Below, piece by piece: positions 14,501 to 25,425 of a DNA stretch of 30,824 bases. The stretch comes from Phellopilus nigrolimitatus (lineage: Eukaryota; Basidiomycota; Agaricomycetes; Hymenochaetales; Hymenochaetaceae), in NCBI GenBank assembly GCA_021029095.1, contig JAJOHG010000303.1:1-30824 (forward strand). The letters are read 5' to 3'. How positions within the stretch are numbered: the stretch's first letter is position 1; every line of letters begins with the position of its first letter. The position numbers were made by a program, and so were the translations under genes. The notes beneath the pieces were generated by a model. It made no database searches, was not told the origin of the DNA, and saw nothing but the letters and a program-made list of their open reading frames with translations.

Positions 14501-15180
14501 CTTTCTGTGTAAGGAGCCGGTGCTATCGGAACATTCGCTGACGCCCGATCTGCCCTCTTTCCACGTCTGATATAGACGGATCTGTTGAGGCAAAAGCTCG
14601 CCGCAGGCATCAAAGTCCGGAAGTAGTGCGTCTATATTTCAGGCTTGTCTTTGCAAATTGCGGAGACTGACCAGATGACTTGCGGCGCTTCTTTTCTTTT
14701 TGTTCTTATCTGAAAAAACTGAACAGCATTACGTCGTACGGAGACCGGCCCAACAATTATGAGGACGTGTCGGAGTACTTCCGGGCACACTTCCTCCAGG
14801 TGCATCGACGTAATGACATCTCGAAGCGTGCGCTCTACGCGGTGAGTGCTTCTCCTTTTCTTCAGCTTTCAGGAGACTGATGGAAGCTGGTCTCGCAGCA
14901 CTTTACATCGATGCTGGTACGTATTCTTCTCTTTGCCTCCTATCTGCAAACCGTCATCTGTCACCCGAATTGTCTTATCTCGGGACTGACTTTTATGTTT
15001 TTCTTCTTTTAGGATATCAAGGCAACGCAAAAGATCATCGTGAATGGTACGTGTTGTTATTAAGACCGGAATCTGATGCCGGCTGTCTTGACGTGCAACG
15101 TCCTCATGAATATTCTTCCTGCGTTCTTAGTCGGCGAAGCTATCATCCGCTCATATATCACCGACGCGGGACTTACCTGA
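11582..15180 (+). CDS. Divergent G-protein alpha subunit with low-complexity insert
   Basis: Member of the heterotrimeric G-alpha family, of the divergent type common in Agaricomycetes. Fourteen exons: 11582-11680, 11749-11800, 12137-12968, 13021-13073, 13130-13239, 13400-13408, 13489-13519, 14063-14106, 14323-14436, 14576-14625, 14727-14841, 14899-14916, 15013-15046, 15131-15180; 536 aa, all phases close. G1 is LGQAESGKST (residues 54-63; canonical GAGESGKS). Switch I keeps Arg352 and Thr355 (VRLQTLGV). Switch II is DVGGARGQR, with Ala382 at the catalytic Gln position. G4 is NKTD (447-450). The G5 motif TCAT is replaced by TSML (506-509). The C-terminus ITDAGLT lacks the pertussis-toxin Cys. 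Gly2, needed for myristoylation, is absent. Roughly residues 95-280, in the helical domain, are rich in Ala/Gln, Pro, Ser/Gly and Asn and account for the excess over the usual ~350 aa. Exon 6 is 9 nt and is followed by a GC-AG intron. Intron 7 (543 nt) is unusually long. Nucleotide binding is likely; hydrolysis and receptor coupling are uncertain. Confidence 0.93.
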
Positions 15181-15963
15181 TCTAAATGTCGTCGGCCGTG
15201 ATGGCGTCTCCGCTCTCGATGCCTCCAATTTGCCTACTCACATACCCGGTCGCGGTTCTGACTTGTGCGGGGAAGCCGCGTTCTCACATTCTGCACTCAT
15301 AGTTACTGTTGCGCATCATTGTACCCTCCTCTTGATATTCTCTTTCTGCAAGTACTTGCTCTCGACCTCGCATCTCGCGTTCTCGAATGGAATGCGGGTA
15401 ACCGCCCCACTTGTTTTATTGAGCGGGCGGCGCTATCATTGTCTGCGTCGCCTCCGTCTCGTTTCCGTCTATCCCAGTTTGCCCACCGTCTCCCTTTTTC
15501 CCTTCTCCCTCCTTCATTTTTGTGTTGTTGTGTTGTTGATATACTTGGACCCGGAGGCGGTAATGTATAGGAAGTTGTGTAACTACATCATGTATTTACT
15601 TAGCTAAAACGCGAGCGGTGGTTTGTAAATGGTCGTTTTCGTTTCCGTTTTCTGCGCAATGTGTTGCCCTGAGTCCAAACCTCGATTACCACTGTTATAA
15701 AGTGTCACTGAACCTGAGAGGGACTGGAACCTGATGCCGATCGAGTGTGTGTAAAATTGCGGATGAAAACCCTCGACTAGATAAATCCTTCATCATACGA
15801 CGGATGCACTACACTTACTACAGCAATTGCGATCGGTATGTGCATATTTATCAAAGTTTCAGTGCTTTCCGAGAGTACGCATCAACGCAGATCTTGATCG
15901 GTTTCTTTGTCGAATTCCCATGTTCTGTATATGGGAGTGGTCATGTTGGGCGTCTATGTATGT
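15181..15963. other. Intergenic region 3' of G-alpha
   Basis: Between the G-alpha stop and the inner edge of the right repeat arm. It is pyrimidine-rich around 15300-15540. No gene, RNA or mobile-element signature seen. Open frames here have no recognisable domain. Confidence 0.5.
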
Positions 15964-16513
15964 CGATCATCGGCTGGGCTTCTCGACCTCGGTCGTATCC
16001 ACAGATATCGCTCGTAGTAAGAATGGCTCTCAACTACACCTGCAACCAGACGTCTTTTATTAGGCGCAGTGTCACACTTATCTGCATACATGTGATTCGC
16101 GTACGCCAAGAAATTACATTGCTGATGACTTCCGCACGACAAGCTTTGGCAGAAACGGTCGAACAGAAGAAGTCAAAATCTCTGTTCGCTTTTGGACGAT
16201 ATGTCATATGAAGAGAATGCGTCGGCGAACTTACAGTGGTAACATGTAAGCAAATTCACATTGATATTTCTCAAGACTGGCGCAGATGTAATAACTCGCG
16301 ATCGCTGGTTTCGCCAGATAATGATTCATTCATATATGTATAATAATCAATAGAATATTGAGTAAATAAGTGCACAACAGACAAGAAAGACCCCAATAAT
16401 AAACGACGAGCCACCCGAAGAAGAAACAAGAAATCCCCAAAGAAAGATTAAGCTATTAGTATTTAGAGCTTTGTTATTACTATCACCATCCCTAGCGTCG
16501 CATAGTTCGATGC

Positions 16514-18026
16514 TTAGGACGGGCAGTCGTTGATGTTGGTGTCACCGTCAAGGCACTCCGGAATCACCGTCGCGGCCCCAGCTACAGAAACAAAAAATCA
16601 GAGAAAACTCTGGCAATAAAAGAGCAGTTACTTACGATCGGTAGAAAGAACAGGGAACGGCTTATTGCACACTTGCTGGACATCCTTGAAACTCTGAGTT
16701 GCAGGGTACGTCGTCGCCTTCTTGACAGGGGGCTTCGGGACAGGCACCGCCTCAGAGCAATCGATGAGCTTGTTCGCATTGTGACCAGTTATAGCCATCT
16801 TCGCCATGGACTGTAAATAATTCCTGCTTCAATATCGACGAAAGAGGTAAAACGATATGCGAGGAATCTCACAGTCTTGAATCCGTTCATCATGAGTTGC
16901 TGGTTGTTGATCATGTCTTGCCAGAAGCAGGCCGTCTCCGGGTCACGCGAAAGAGCGAAGTCCGATTGCAGACGCATCTCGCCTTCAGCAGGGAGGGGAG
17001 AGTCGACCTCCGCACCGAAGGTGTTGTTCACGCCAAACGGCACCCCAGTGCCCTTGAGCAGCACCTCGAGGAACACCTGCGAATCGAACGTGAACGGCGT
17101 TGAGTCGAATGGGACGGCCTGGTGGCCGACAACAAGTGTGTCCGAGCGTGCGACGGTGTGCGACGCGAGCAGGTTGATCGTGTCCTGCGGAGAGAGGCCG
17201 GCGTCTCCCATACGGGCAAGGATTACCGTGGAGCTGTCCTGTGGGAGAGGGACAGTGCCTTGTTGGGCCGCGAACGTCGCGTTCGGGCGGCCCGCGAGGA
17301 ATTCCAGCTGCGGCGCACCAGGGCAGTTCGAGACCTTAGGACAAATAAACTCTGAGCACAAGAAAGAAAGCAATCAACCACGAGGAATCACTTACGGCGA
17401 CGGCTCCAGCGAACTGGATAAGGTCTCCAGCAGTCACGTTGTGCGTCTGCAAGAAAGGTGCCAGGAGATTCACCGCGTCCGAGACGCCATCGTTTGCGGC
17501 TGGACAAGAACATGCTCAGAAAGACGAAAAAAGAAGGTAGACGAAGCCTAGCTTACGATCTTGGAGCTCCGTGTTGTTGAATAGTATGATAGAGCCATCA
17601 GCTCCACCTCCCCTGAAGAAGTCATGAGATAAATGTGAATTCTGTAAAAGAGAGGTCCTTACTTGAGCTTGCCAGTCGTGGAGAACCCAATTGCGTCATG
17701 GAAAGTCAGACGCAGCGATTCGTGAGCTGTAGAGCCGTTAGAACTAAGGACCGAAGGGATCATCGAAAGTGCGCGGAATCTTACCCTCTTCACCGCACAC
17801 GCCGCCATCGAATGCGTTCGTCTGGAGGTCGTCGGCGAGCTCGTAGAACGCGCAGCAGGCCGGGTTGAGGGCAGTATGCGTGCTTCCAGGGCAGGGTACT
17901 CTCTAAAAGATTAGGAAGACGTTAGAACAAGGGGTTGGCGTAGTAAAGAGAGCATCGTACACGGAGCGAAGCGGCAGCAGCCATTCCGGCGAGAGCGACG
18001 AATGCAACAGAGAGCTTGAAAACCAT
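16514..18026 (-). CDS. mnp: Manganese peroxidase (class II secreted heme peroxidase), copy 2
   Basis: Inverted twin of the gene at 4609-6120, with the same catalytic and Mn-binding residues, signal peptide, ten cysteines and Asn at the LiP/VP Trp position. Exons on the minus strand: 18026-17961, 17902-17785, 17726-17663, 17612-17557, 17499-17396, 17334-16873, 16810-16636, 16581-16514; 370 aa, phases close. I find two amino-acid differences from copy 1: Thr instead of Ser at residue 30, near the mature N-terminus, and Gln instead of Glu at residue 160. Other coding changes are silent (for example GAT for GAC in exon 5). No stop or splice-site loss was found, so both copies appear functional. 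The gene is transcribed towards the G-alpha gene, convergent with copy 1. Confidence 0.96.
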
Positions 18027-18127
18027 GGCGATTAATTATTGGTTATCTGTAAACGATGAAGAGAAGACTTGAAAGGATGGATAGAGAAGACTGGGAGGGA
18101 TAGAGAACCCAGACTTGCGCCGACCGT

Positions 18128-18135
18128 CTTATATA
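18128..18135 (-). promoter_or_regulatory. TATA box of peroxidase copy 2
   Basis: TATATAAG on the minus strand, about 100 bases upstream of the start at 18026; the exact counterpart of the element at 4500-4507. The surrounding proximal promoter is nearly identical between the copies, whereas sequence about 0.5 kb and further upstream differs more, so distal regulation could differ. Confidence 0.7.
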
Positions 18136-19500
18136 GCTTTGCAGGTGCATAATGACTCTGTCGATTTCCAGCTACGCGAGAGCAACGCACGGCATGTGAG
18201 ATCCCAACAAATGCCTTGAGAAATGCCTGTGTAAATTGAAGGTACAGCCCGACCACTTACAGGCGGGATAAATCGCTAGGTTGCTCGGTCCGCCGAAACG
18301 ACAGGGCGCAATCCAGGTCTGCGAACTGATCTGCCATTCTTCCGGTACAGTCATCGCGCATGAAGGGTCACAGTTGCCAAAGGCTTGCAACGGATGCGTC
18401 TCAGGCGTCCATTTCGGGGTTGCATTTAGATGCGGTGCGGTACGCTACCACGACGGCGGATTGATCGCGAGCCCGACACCGCAACCGCGGGAGTGCAGAC
18501 AGGACGGTATCAAGTGAGATACAGGCTGTTGTGCTTGCAAATGTTTCCGAAAAGGGCCTCTATGCATGCTGAAGTGGAGACGTATTCTCAAGAACCATGG
18601 AAAGACACTCGGAGCCAGGAACAGAAATTGATTATCTGTGCCAAAATTAATTTTCTGTGCACATACATAGCATGCAAGGGTGCGGCTCTCGGTCCTCCCC
18701 GCAGAGCTACGAGACAAATTTAGCGGACTTCTTGTCCTCGTAATAGACATATTTAGGGCCCACGCACATTTTAACGCATCTCTCGACGAGACGAAAGGAG
18801 ATTTACCAGTGACGGCGGATCATCTCCGATATATTATCTTGTACCTAGGCAGATCGCCAGCTAAACCTACCGTGGCAGAAAGAAGCCAGGAACTGGCAAT
18901 AACCTATTAGCATTGTGCAGCGGATACTGTCATCGCATGCTTCGGCGGACACAGCTAGAAGTAACCCGAAACAGTTGGCGCACATTCACACGTTCAAAAA
19001 TAAATATGAACGGGGTGAAAAAGACAGAGCGTTACTTGTCGCAGTAGCCTGAGCTGTCGGCTGTCGAGAATGCAGTTTGAGGGAACGAGGTTTCAGAATG
19101 CACGCAGAGTTCCCGACTGTCTCGGCCCTCAGCCACAGGTCGCAGCGGGTTCCCAAGCACCTACTGGTAGCCGTACCGAGACAACGGCTATCACAAGACA
19201 GTATAGATTTCTCAGCGACAGTTCTGACAATGAAGCAGTAGACACAGAGCCGACATTTTGTGGGAGGATGTTCGAAATTCGTAGTGCCTTGGGAGCATGC
19301 CTGGAAAGGGCCGCCCATGATCCGACCTGATCGCCGCTTTATGAAGAGCGCATCATAATCTCCAAAAGCGACTGAAACTGAGCGTTGAGCATGTTCTTCA
19401 GGGGAGGGACTCCAACGCAGCACTAGCTCATGAAAGGGAAAAGAAGAAAACAACAGGTGATCATATACGCTTTTACAAAATAATAGCTAGCAGATCCTAC

Positions 19501-22500
19501 TCACTCCTCCATCGCATCGCTCTCGTCGATGCTGCTCTCAATTTCCTTCCACAACGTCGGCCACTTAGGATACACCCGCTTATACAGAGACATGCACACA
19601 GTATCCATCTGATTGATGGGCCCGTCAAAGTGGGCCTTGAAGTAACCGTGCGTACCCAGAGATGCGCGGATATGGCCCGTGCGACCGTATTTGGTGTGCA
19701 ACTGTATGGGCGCAAAGTACGCGATATCATCTGCATGAAAAGAGAAATTGCCATAATCAGGGGACAGTGGTTGACAGGACGTGTCGAAAGTGCGCGCGGC
19801 AGTTGTGACTCACCGGCGTTGAAGAACATATAGCGCACGGTGGCCGTCTTTTTGTGCACCTTGAACGGGTGACCAGTGAGAATGATCCGTTTTGCAATGA
19901 CACGTGTCGTGTCCGTGTTCATGAACGAGCCCATCGCTACAAGATCTGGCGCTGAGGCACAGAAAAGAACGGTAAGCCGCTTTGCTCCTAAGATGGAAGA
20001 AGAAAAGAAAGAGAAAATAGATCATACCTTGCGGATCATCAGTCTCGCGAAGAAGGGCGCAAGGCTGGTTGCCGAACGCGACTGAGCCGTATGTCGTCGC
20101 GACGCTGGTGACGCCGTGCCTGAGCCAGCGCTCGAACTTGTGGACATTGTTCGCGCCCTTTCCACCGCCCCGCGTGTGCTGGCTGTATACTGGGTTCGTA
20201 CGGAGGCGGCGGGGTCCGTAACACAGAATAAGCGGATCCTGTGTTTGTAGATACACCGGACGTCAAAAGTCAAGTCCTCATCAACATTTTCCTTGTTTCG
20301 TCGAGTCACCAAACACTCACTTTCGAACGTACGGGCTCCTCGTACTCTGTGTTGCGCTGTACAGTGAAGTTCAGGACCGAGACCTTGTGTTCGTGTTGCA
20401 AGAGCCCAAAGACGACGAAGGGGTGAGAGTAGTCAACCTTTGACGCTTCTTCTGGGACATTTCTGAGCGTCACCGTCACCCGAGTTCCAGGCTGTACGGA
20501 CCACCGGTCAAAAATGTTCGAAAATGTGGTAAATCTGCTATTGCTCTCTAGGTTCTTACCTCGACGCCATATCCCTCAGCCTCGGTCCTGCGCTTGACGT
20601 TCCGCTCCGTACGCCTGAAATCCTCAAATTGGAAAATACGGGCGTAATCACGAGGCAAGTTTTCATATGCGTCCCAGGGACTCGTGCGGAAGGAGCGAAG
20701 GCCACGAAAACGTTGGAACCGCGTCCGCGCGGGAACGTCCTTAGGCGTGTCAAGCTCATCGGGAAATGTAGCGTCTTCAGCCTCTTCTTCGGTGCGATTT
20801 CGCGAACGCCATTCTTGAAGTCTGCAGGTTCGTAAGCGGTTAGGATTTTCTCGAAGCCAATATTTCGGGAAAACAAAAAGAAGGAAGATTCGGGTGGGAG
20901 GACGTACTGCCGCGATTCCTCCTCCATGTCAAAGTCTTGGAACGCGACGCTTCTACGGCTGGAAGACTCCATCTCTGTCTCCGGAAGATCCTCCATCTCC
21001 TCCTCCTCTTCCTCAGCAGCAGCCTCAGCAGCAGCCTCAGCAGCAGCAGCCTCGTCATGCATACCGACATCGCTCCCGTCAGCATCCGAGTTGCCGTCCT
21101 GTTCGTCACCCTCGTCTTCCTCCTCCTCTTCGACGATCCACGCGGCCTGGTACTCGCTCCACCCCTTCGGCACGCGCTTCACGCGGCGCGGCGTCGTGCC
21201 CTTCTTCGCGTCCGGGATGGCGGCATCGCCATCTGGGGCGGAGTGGTATTTAGAACCCTGCATCTCCTCCTCCGTCGGCCACGTCTGCTCATTCTCAAGC
21301 GCGTCTGGTACATTCGTCGACACCAGCGAATCAACGTCATCCGCATCGGGTGCGGCAAGCAGCGCGGGTTCGACCTCCATGCTTGCGCCCGTGTCCTTTC
21401 CCGCTCGCGGGAGCGGCGCAGAAACGACGCGCTCGACCTGGAAGTCTCCGTAGCCAGGCAGGTGCACAAGCCTGTTCGCGGAGAAGGGCGCGCCGCGTAG
21501 GACGCCAGTTACATGCAATCTTCCCGTCCGCCCGTCCAATTTTGCGTCCGCCTCGGCATCCACGTCTGCATTCCAGTGCACGTCCTCCGCGAGAAGCCAC
21601 GCCCTGCTTTCGCGCCAACGGACCTCCGCGGGTCTGCCTTCGCACAGCGCACGCAAAGAGTTGATACGGTCTGCCGGCAAGGCGATGTCGAACACGCGGC
21701 CCAGCGAAGGCACGAAGTACTGCATGAAGGAGAGAAGCGACCTAAGGATTCCGGTCCGAGACTTAGGGTCGGGAGAAGCAGTGGGAGCAACGGCGACTAC
21801 GACAGAAGGCAGGCCCTGCGTCTGTAGGGCCCGCAGAAGGAGATCTCCCCATTGGTCAACTTCGACGGTAGGAGAGAGGACGAAGAGGACATAGTCGGCG
21901 GCTTTGCATGCGTCGAGGGCAGCATAGAATTGTCGATACGGTAGATTAACAAACTGTATCGACGTTTTAAACCGATCTGCTCTTGAAGAGCAGGTAACTG
22001 AGCATTGATCAAAGTAGTCAATAAAAAAAAATGAATACTCACTTTAGTTTCCACAGCCCGTGTGCAGGACATGTTTCCGTGTCTGCATCCAACGATTCCG
22101 CCAGTGCTGCAGCTGCCATCTGCGAGCTCACATCTTCCGAAAGAGGAACCACGGCCACGATCCTCGGTGCGCTGTCGACACCGCTGAACAGGCGGGTGGC
22201 AGAGAGCAACGCTTGTCGTTTTTTGATTTGGGCCTGCTTCCCAGCATTTTTTCGATTTGCGCGTAACTGAGACGCCGTAGTTTGGTTTTGAGCCGCCTTC
22301 GGTTGTTGCTTATTGACTCGGCCTGCACACAGATGAGTTCGTCAATGAACGTGAGGAGATTCCAGGCAGACCTTTTGCTAGATCCTTCAGAGATGATTTG
22401 GTCGCGTGTTTAGACTTGAATGCCTTGTTCGTCTGCACACCATGTTAATTTGAATTCCCAGTTGATAATGGTCGAGGATCAGACCTGCTTGAGTGTCGGC

Positions 22501-22514
22501 CTATGGCGGTGCAT
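19501..22514 (-). CDS. TSR1: Ribosome biogenesis protein TSR1 (BMS1/TSR1 family)
   Basis: Needed for late maturation of 40S pre-ribosomal particles (20S pre-rRNA processing); nuclear and cytoplasmic. Nine exons: 22514-22485, 22432-22372, 22322-22043, 21981-20908, 20821-20560, 20491-20321, 20238-20028, 19951-19814, 19730-19501; 818 aa, phases close, close to yeast TSR1 (788 aa). The basic N-terminus ([20 protein letters not shown]) is characteristic. Next come a degenerate GTPase-like region with no P-loop, an AARP2CN-like segment ([12 protein letters not shown]), an acidic/Ala-rich linker ([14 protein letters not shown] and nearby), [20 protein letters not shown], and the C-terminal RIBIOP_C/DUF663 part with [17 protein letters not shown] and [15 protein letters not shown]1 is excluded by the missing P-loop and the short length. 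The start is fixed by the conserved N-terminal motif carried on a 30-nt first exon. Confidence 0.95.
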
Positions 22515-24108
22515 ATCGAGGCCCATTTTTTTCAGAAGTTTATAAAGAGAGGCTGCTGCCGTTACAATATGAAGAGATCGTGGCGCATACACCTTCCGCT
22601 CAAACTTTTGTCAAGAAGTGCGTCTATATCGGGTAATAATGTGGCGCGACAGACTTTGACTGCCCTTCGCGCTGAAAAAACTCATGTGTTCTTTATAAAC
22701 GCTTTTGACTTATAAGTTATATAGAATCTGGTAACAGCTTTTTAGCTTGACATGTATCTTTCGTGTTAAATCTTATATTACATGTACAGCTACCGATGTA
22801 TCATTACGAAAGCTCACTCGAGCATGCAATTCCGACGAGCGCAAAACTTATGCGAATACTTAATTCGTGGGATAGCATTTGCCCAGGAGCTCAATACAGT
22901 GCTTGGAAAATAATTTTGTGCGGACTTGTGATTATAGTATCGAAGCACCTAGAGATGTTCATGTCGAAAAAACCGAAATTGTATGACTCTGAGGAGCAGA
23001 TTTCGTTATCTCATGATGTATGCTAGAGATTGATTCGGCGTCTAAACGTCTCCACGACTCTTTTTCTCTGAGAATATGAAACATCATGCTAACTCTAATT
23101 GTCTTCAATACAGACGGTGGTCAAGGTTCCATGGTTACGTATCTACCTGTTGGAAGTTCGGGATCTCGTTTGTGTTTCCGCCTGTCTTCTACTCCAAAAC
23201 TTCCTCCGTGAATACTAAGTATGTTTCCGCTGCTGGACATAAACCCGTTATTGGATTAGATAGACCATATTCTGATTGCTCCATCAGAGAAACCAAAGGC
23301 AAACATGTAAGGCATGACTCTGGGTTGACTGAAAAGCTTATGAGCTCTTGGAACTTGGCCATCACAAATGAAGAAAAAAAAATGCAGAGGTGAATGTGAA
23401 TTAGCATGATCCTCCTAGACACAGTCTGAGTAGGACTTCCTCAACTGAAGGACATCATTCGTTTCATGTGGCAGCATCAAACTTGGTCGACTTTGTAATG
23501 CACATAGGCTTACATCCGGATGCACCAATTATTAGTTTATCTCCTTTGCCATAAAATACAATCATGCCATCAGGAGATCTGAACTCCTCGTTAAATGTAG
23601 GATTCCACGTTACATGCCTTTATATTCAATAGAATAAGTTCAAAGAGCTTACGAGAACCCCAACCGATCAGTGCATTGCGCAGACGGAGCCTATCAGATC
23701 AATGATGAGTCGTTCCAATTTTCCTCCTGCATTTAAGAACCATGCCGCTTTCAGATAACCATAATTGTGGAGTATTGCTATTAGCCTGTTTGCCGGGGAA
23801 CCTCCCGATGGCCAGAGAAAACCACTTGATCCTTCGTTTTGCATAGCTTTGACCATCCGAAAAATAGTTGGCACCAATGTCCTATGACATATCTCGAGCG
23901 TTTATTGAGAACTCTGAGAGCTCAAGTATACATGCTCTTAAAAAAGTTACGTAGACTGTACATACGTGTTTCCTTGTGTTCTTCTTTTAAACCGAGTGTG
24001 GCTGGTGAAAGCGCCACCGAGCTTCCATAAATGGAAAACACTCTTCTTTCGGCTTCGTCGCCGTGCACGCGTTCCCGCGCCTCAACGCTGCGCTTAACGT
24101 TCGCCACG
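22515..24108. other. Divergent intergenic region between TSR1 and the Vps3844-domain gene
   Basis: About 1.6 kb, fairly AT-rich, holding both promoters. Open frames at 22763-23026 (+), 23076-23393 (+) and 23668-23877 (-) have no recognised family. The last has the most protein-like composition and is listed separately as an observation. No RNA gene or repeat seen. Confidence 0.45.
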
Positions 24109-25332
24109 ATGTTTTCAAAGGCCTGGGTCCTGCTGCTACTAGCAGAGCTGACGCTTGGCATCCGAGTATACCTCCATCCTGCTCCGCGACGTGACTTTTT
24201 GTCTCCGACGCTTTCGCCTTCTCAAGCACGCGTCGCAGTCTCGCACCACCTTGGACTCGATGCGTTCGACTCTATTGAAGACGTAGACAAGTCGACCGAA
24301 CGGTTCATCTCGGGAGATTTTGTCGGAGAAGGCTCACGAAATGCTATACTCCTGACTTTGAGTGAAGATGTTGCTCGAGGTGAGTATATTGTGAACTTTA
24401 CTCAATTGACTAATTCGAACAGGAACGAAACCCAGATGTTATTCCCCCTGCCTTCAAGCCATCGTTTTTCCTGTCAAACCCACCTTTAGCGTCTTCAGAA
24501 ATCTCCCTTGTCGTCTCTTCCTATCTTCAACGGGCTGAGCACGTCTATTCCAATATTGTTTACGAGGCCACGTCCATTCCCCATGTCCCGCGCCTAATCG
24601 ACGTTTTTTCCGCAAGCCCTTCTTCCGCCACCGAGGACTTCCTCGCCGAAACTGCGCAACTCGTCACTCTCATTGAATCAGATGAAACCGACATCTTCGG
24701 CGCGTTCGAGCTCCATGGGGTCTCCCAGATTGCCGGCGAGTACGGGCGGCAGAGCGAACAGTTCACGCTCGCGGTCGAGACGACCCAGGCGCTGCTTCTT
24801 TCTGCATTGGAGAACTCGAAGCTTTCCGTCGTCGTCTTGACTTACCCCTCTCCCAATGCATCCGGCAAGCGCCAGACGGCGCAGCCGCCACAATCGCCCC
24901 TCCCGTCTTCTGTGCCATCGCCGCAACTCCCGATTGGCGGCGTCTCGACATGCCACGCCACGGCCGATGCGTGCGCGAATGCGACGAGCACGTGCTCAGG
25001 CAGAGGCGAATGTGCGGAGGCCAGCAAAGCGGGAAGGACGTGCTTCGTATGCGCGTGCGAAGTCACGCTGGACAGCAATGATCGCAGGGAACACTGGGTT
25101 GGCGATGCTTGCGAGCGCAAGGACATTAGCGCGTGAGTATGCTTCTAAAAACAAAGAATATCTACTGATTTGTGTGTTGAAATGCTGTAGGCCGTTCGTC
25201 CTGATTACGGGAACCGTCATCGGCATCCTTTTAGTTGTATTTGGCTCGGTTTCCTTATTGTACAGCATCGGTGACCAGACTCTGCCGCCCACATTGACCG
25301 CCAGCGCGTCAGGTCACATTAAACGGGATTAG
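24109..25332 (+). CDS. Membrane protein with Vps3844 (DUF3844) C-terminal domain
   Basis: Fungal single-pass membrane protein of the Vps3844 family, linked by family annotation to vacuolar sorting and the secretory pathway; the biochemical role is not defined. Three exons: 24109-24379, 24436-25132, 25191-25332; 369 aa, phases close. A signal peptide (MFSKAWVLLLLAELTLG) decides the start at 24109; an in-frame upstream ATG at 24031 would bury it. The C-terminal domain has a cysteine-rich EGF-like stretch (CHATADAC, CSGRGEC, CFVCACE, GDACERKDIS), then one transmembrane helix (PFVLITGTVIGILLVVFGSV) and a short tail ending HIKRD. The second exon uses acceptor CCCAG at 24431-24435; the upstream AACAG would give an early stop. 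The gene is convergent with the zinc-cluster factor, 93 bases apart. Confidence 0.88.
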
Positions 25333-25425
25333 CATTATTCACAAATGCGCATATTTTTGATGGACAAATTTGCATAAATTATTAGAAGCGCGTCATCGTG
25401 TGTATCCTTAATGAGGGCCTCAAGG

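Larger units (their letters stand above)
15964..19397 (-). repeat. Right arm of the ~3.4 kb inverted repeat carrying a manganese peroxidase gene
   Basis: Reverse complement of 3268-6670. Near-identical from the inner edge (15964) through the peroxidase gene and its promoter to about 18480, then increasingly diverged. Similarity is still visible in patches at 18500-19390 and fades about 100 bases short of the TSR1 stop codon. All coding exons and most introns keep the same lengths as in the left arm; one base of indel lies in peroxidase intron 4. Confidence 0.93.

Noticed and set aside
16877..17551. 224-codon plus-strand frame, and its shorter counterpart in the left arm, antisense to the peroxidases
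   Set aside because: Runs through peroxidase exons and introns on the opposite strand; its conservation between arms is explained by the duplication.
20926..21500. Plus-strand frames of 175-187 codons opposite TSR1
   Set aside because: Shadow of the acidic/Ala-rich linker of TSR1; Ser- or Leu-rich repeats with no independent motif.
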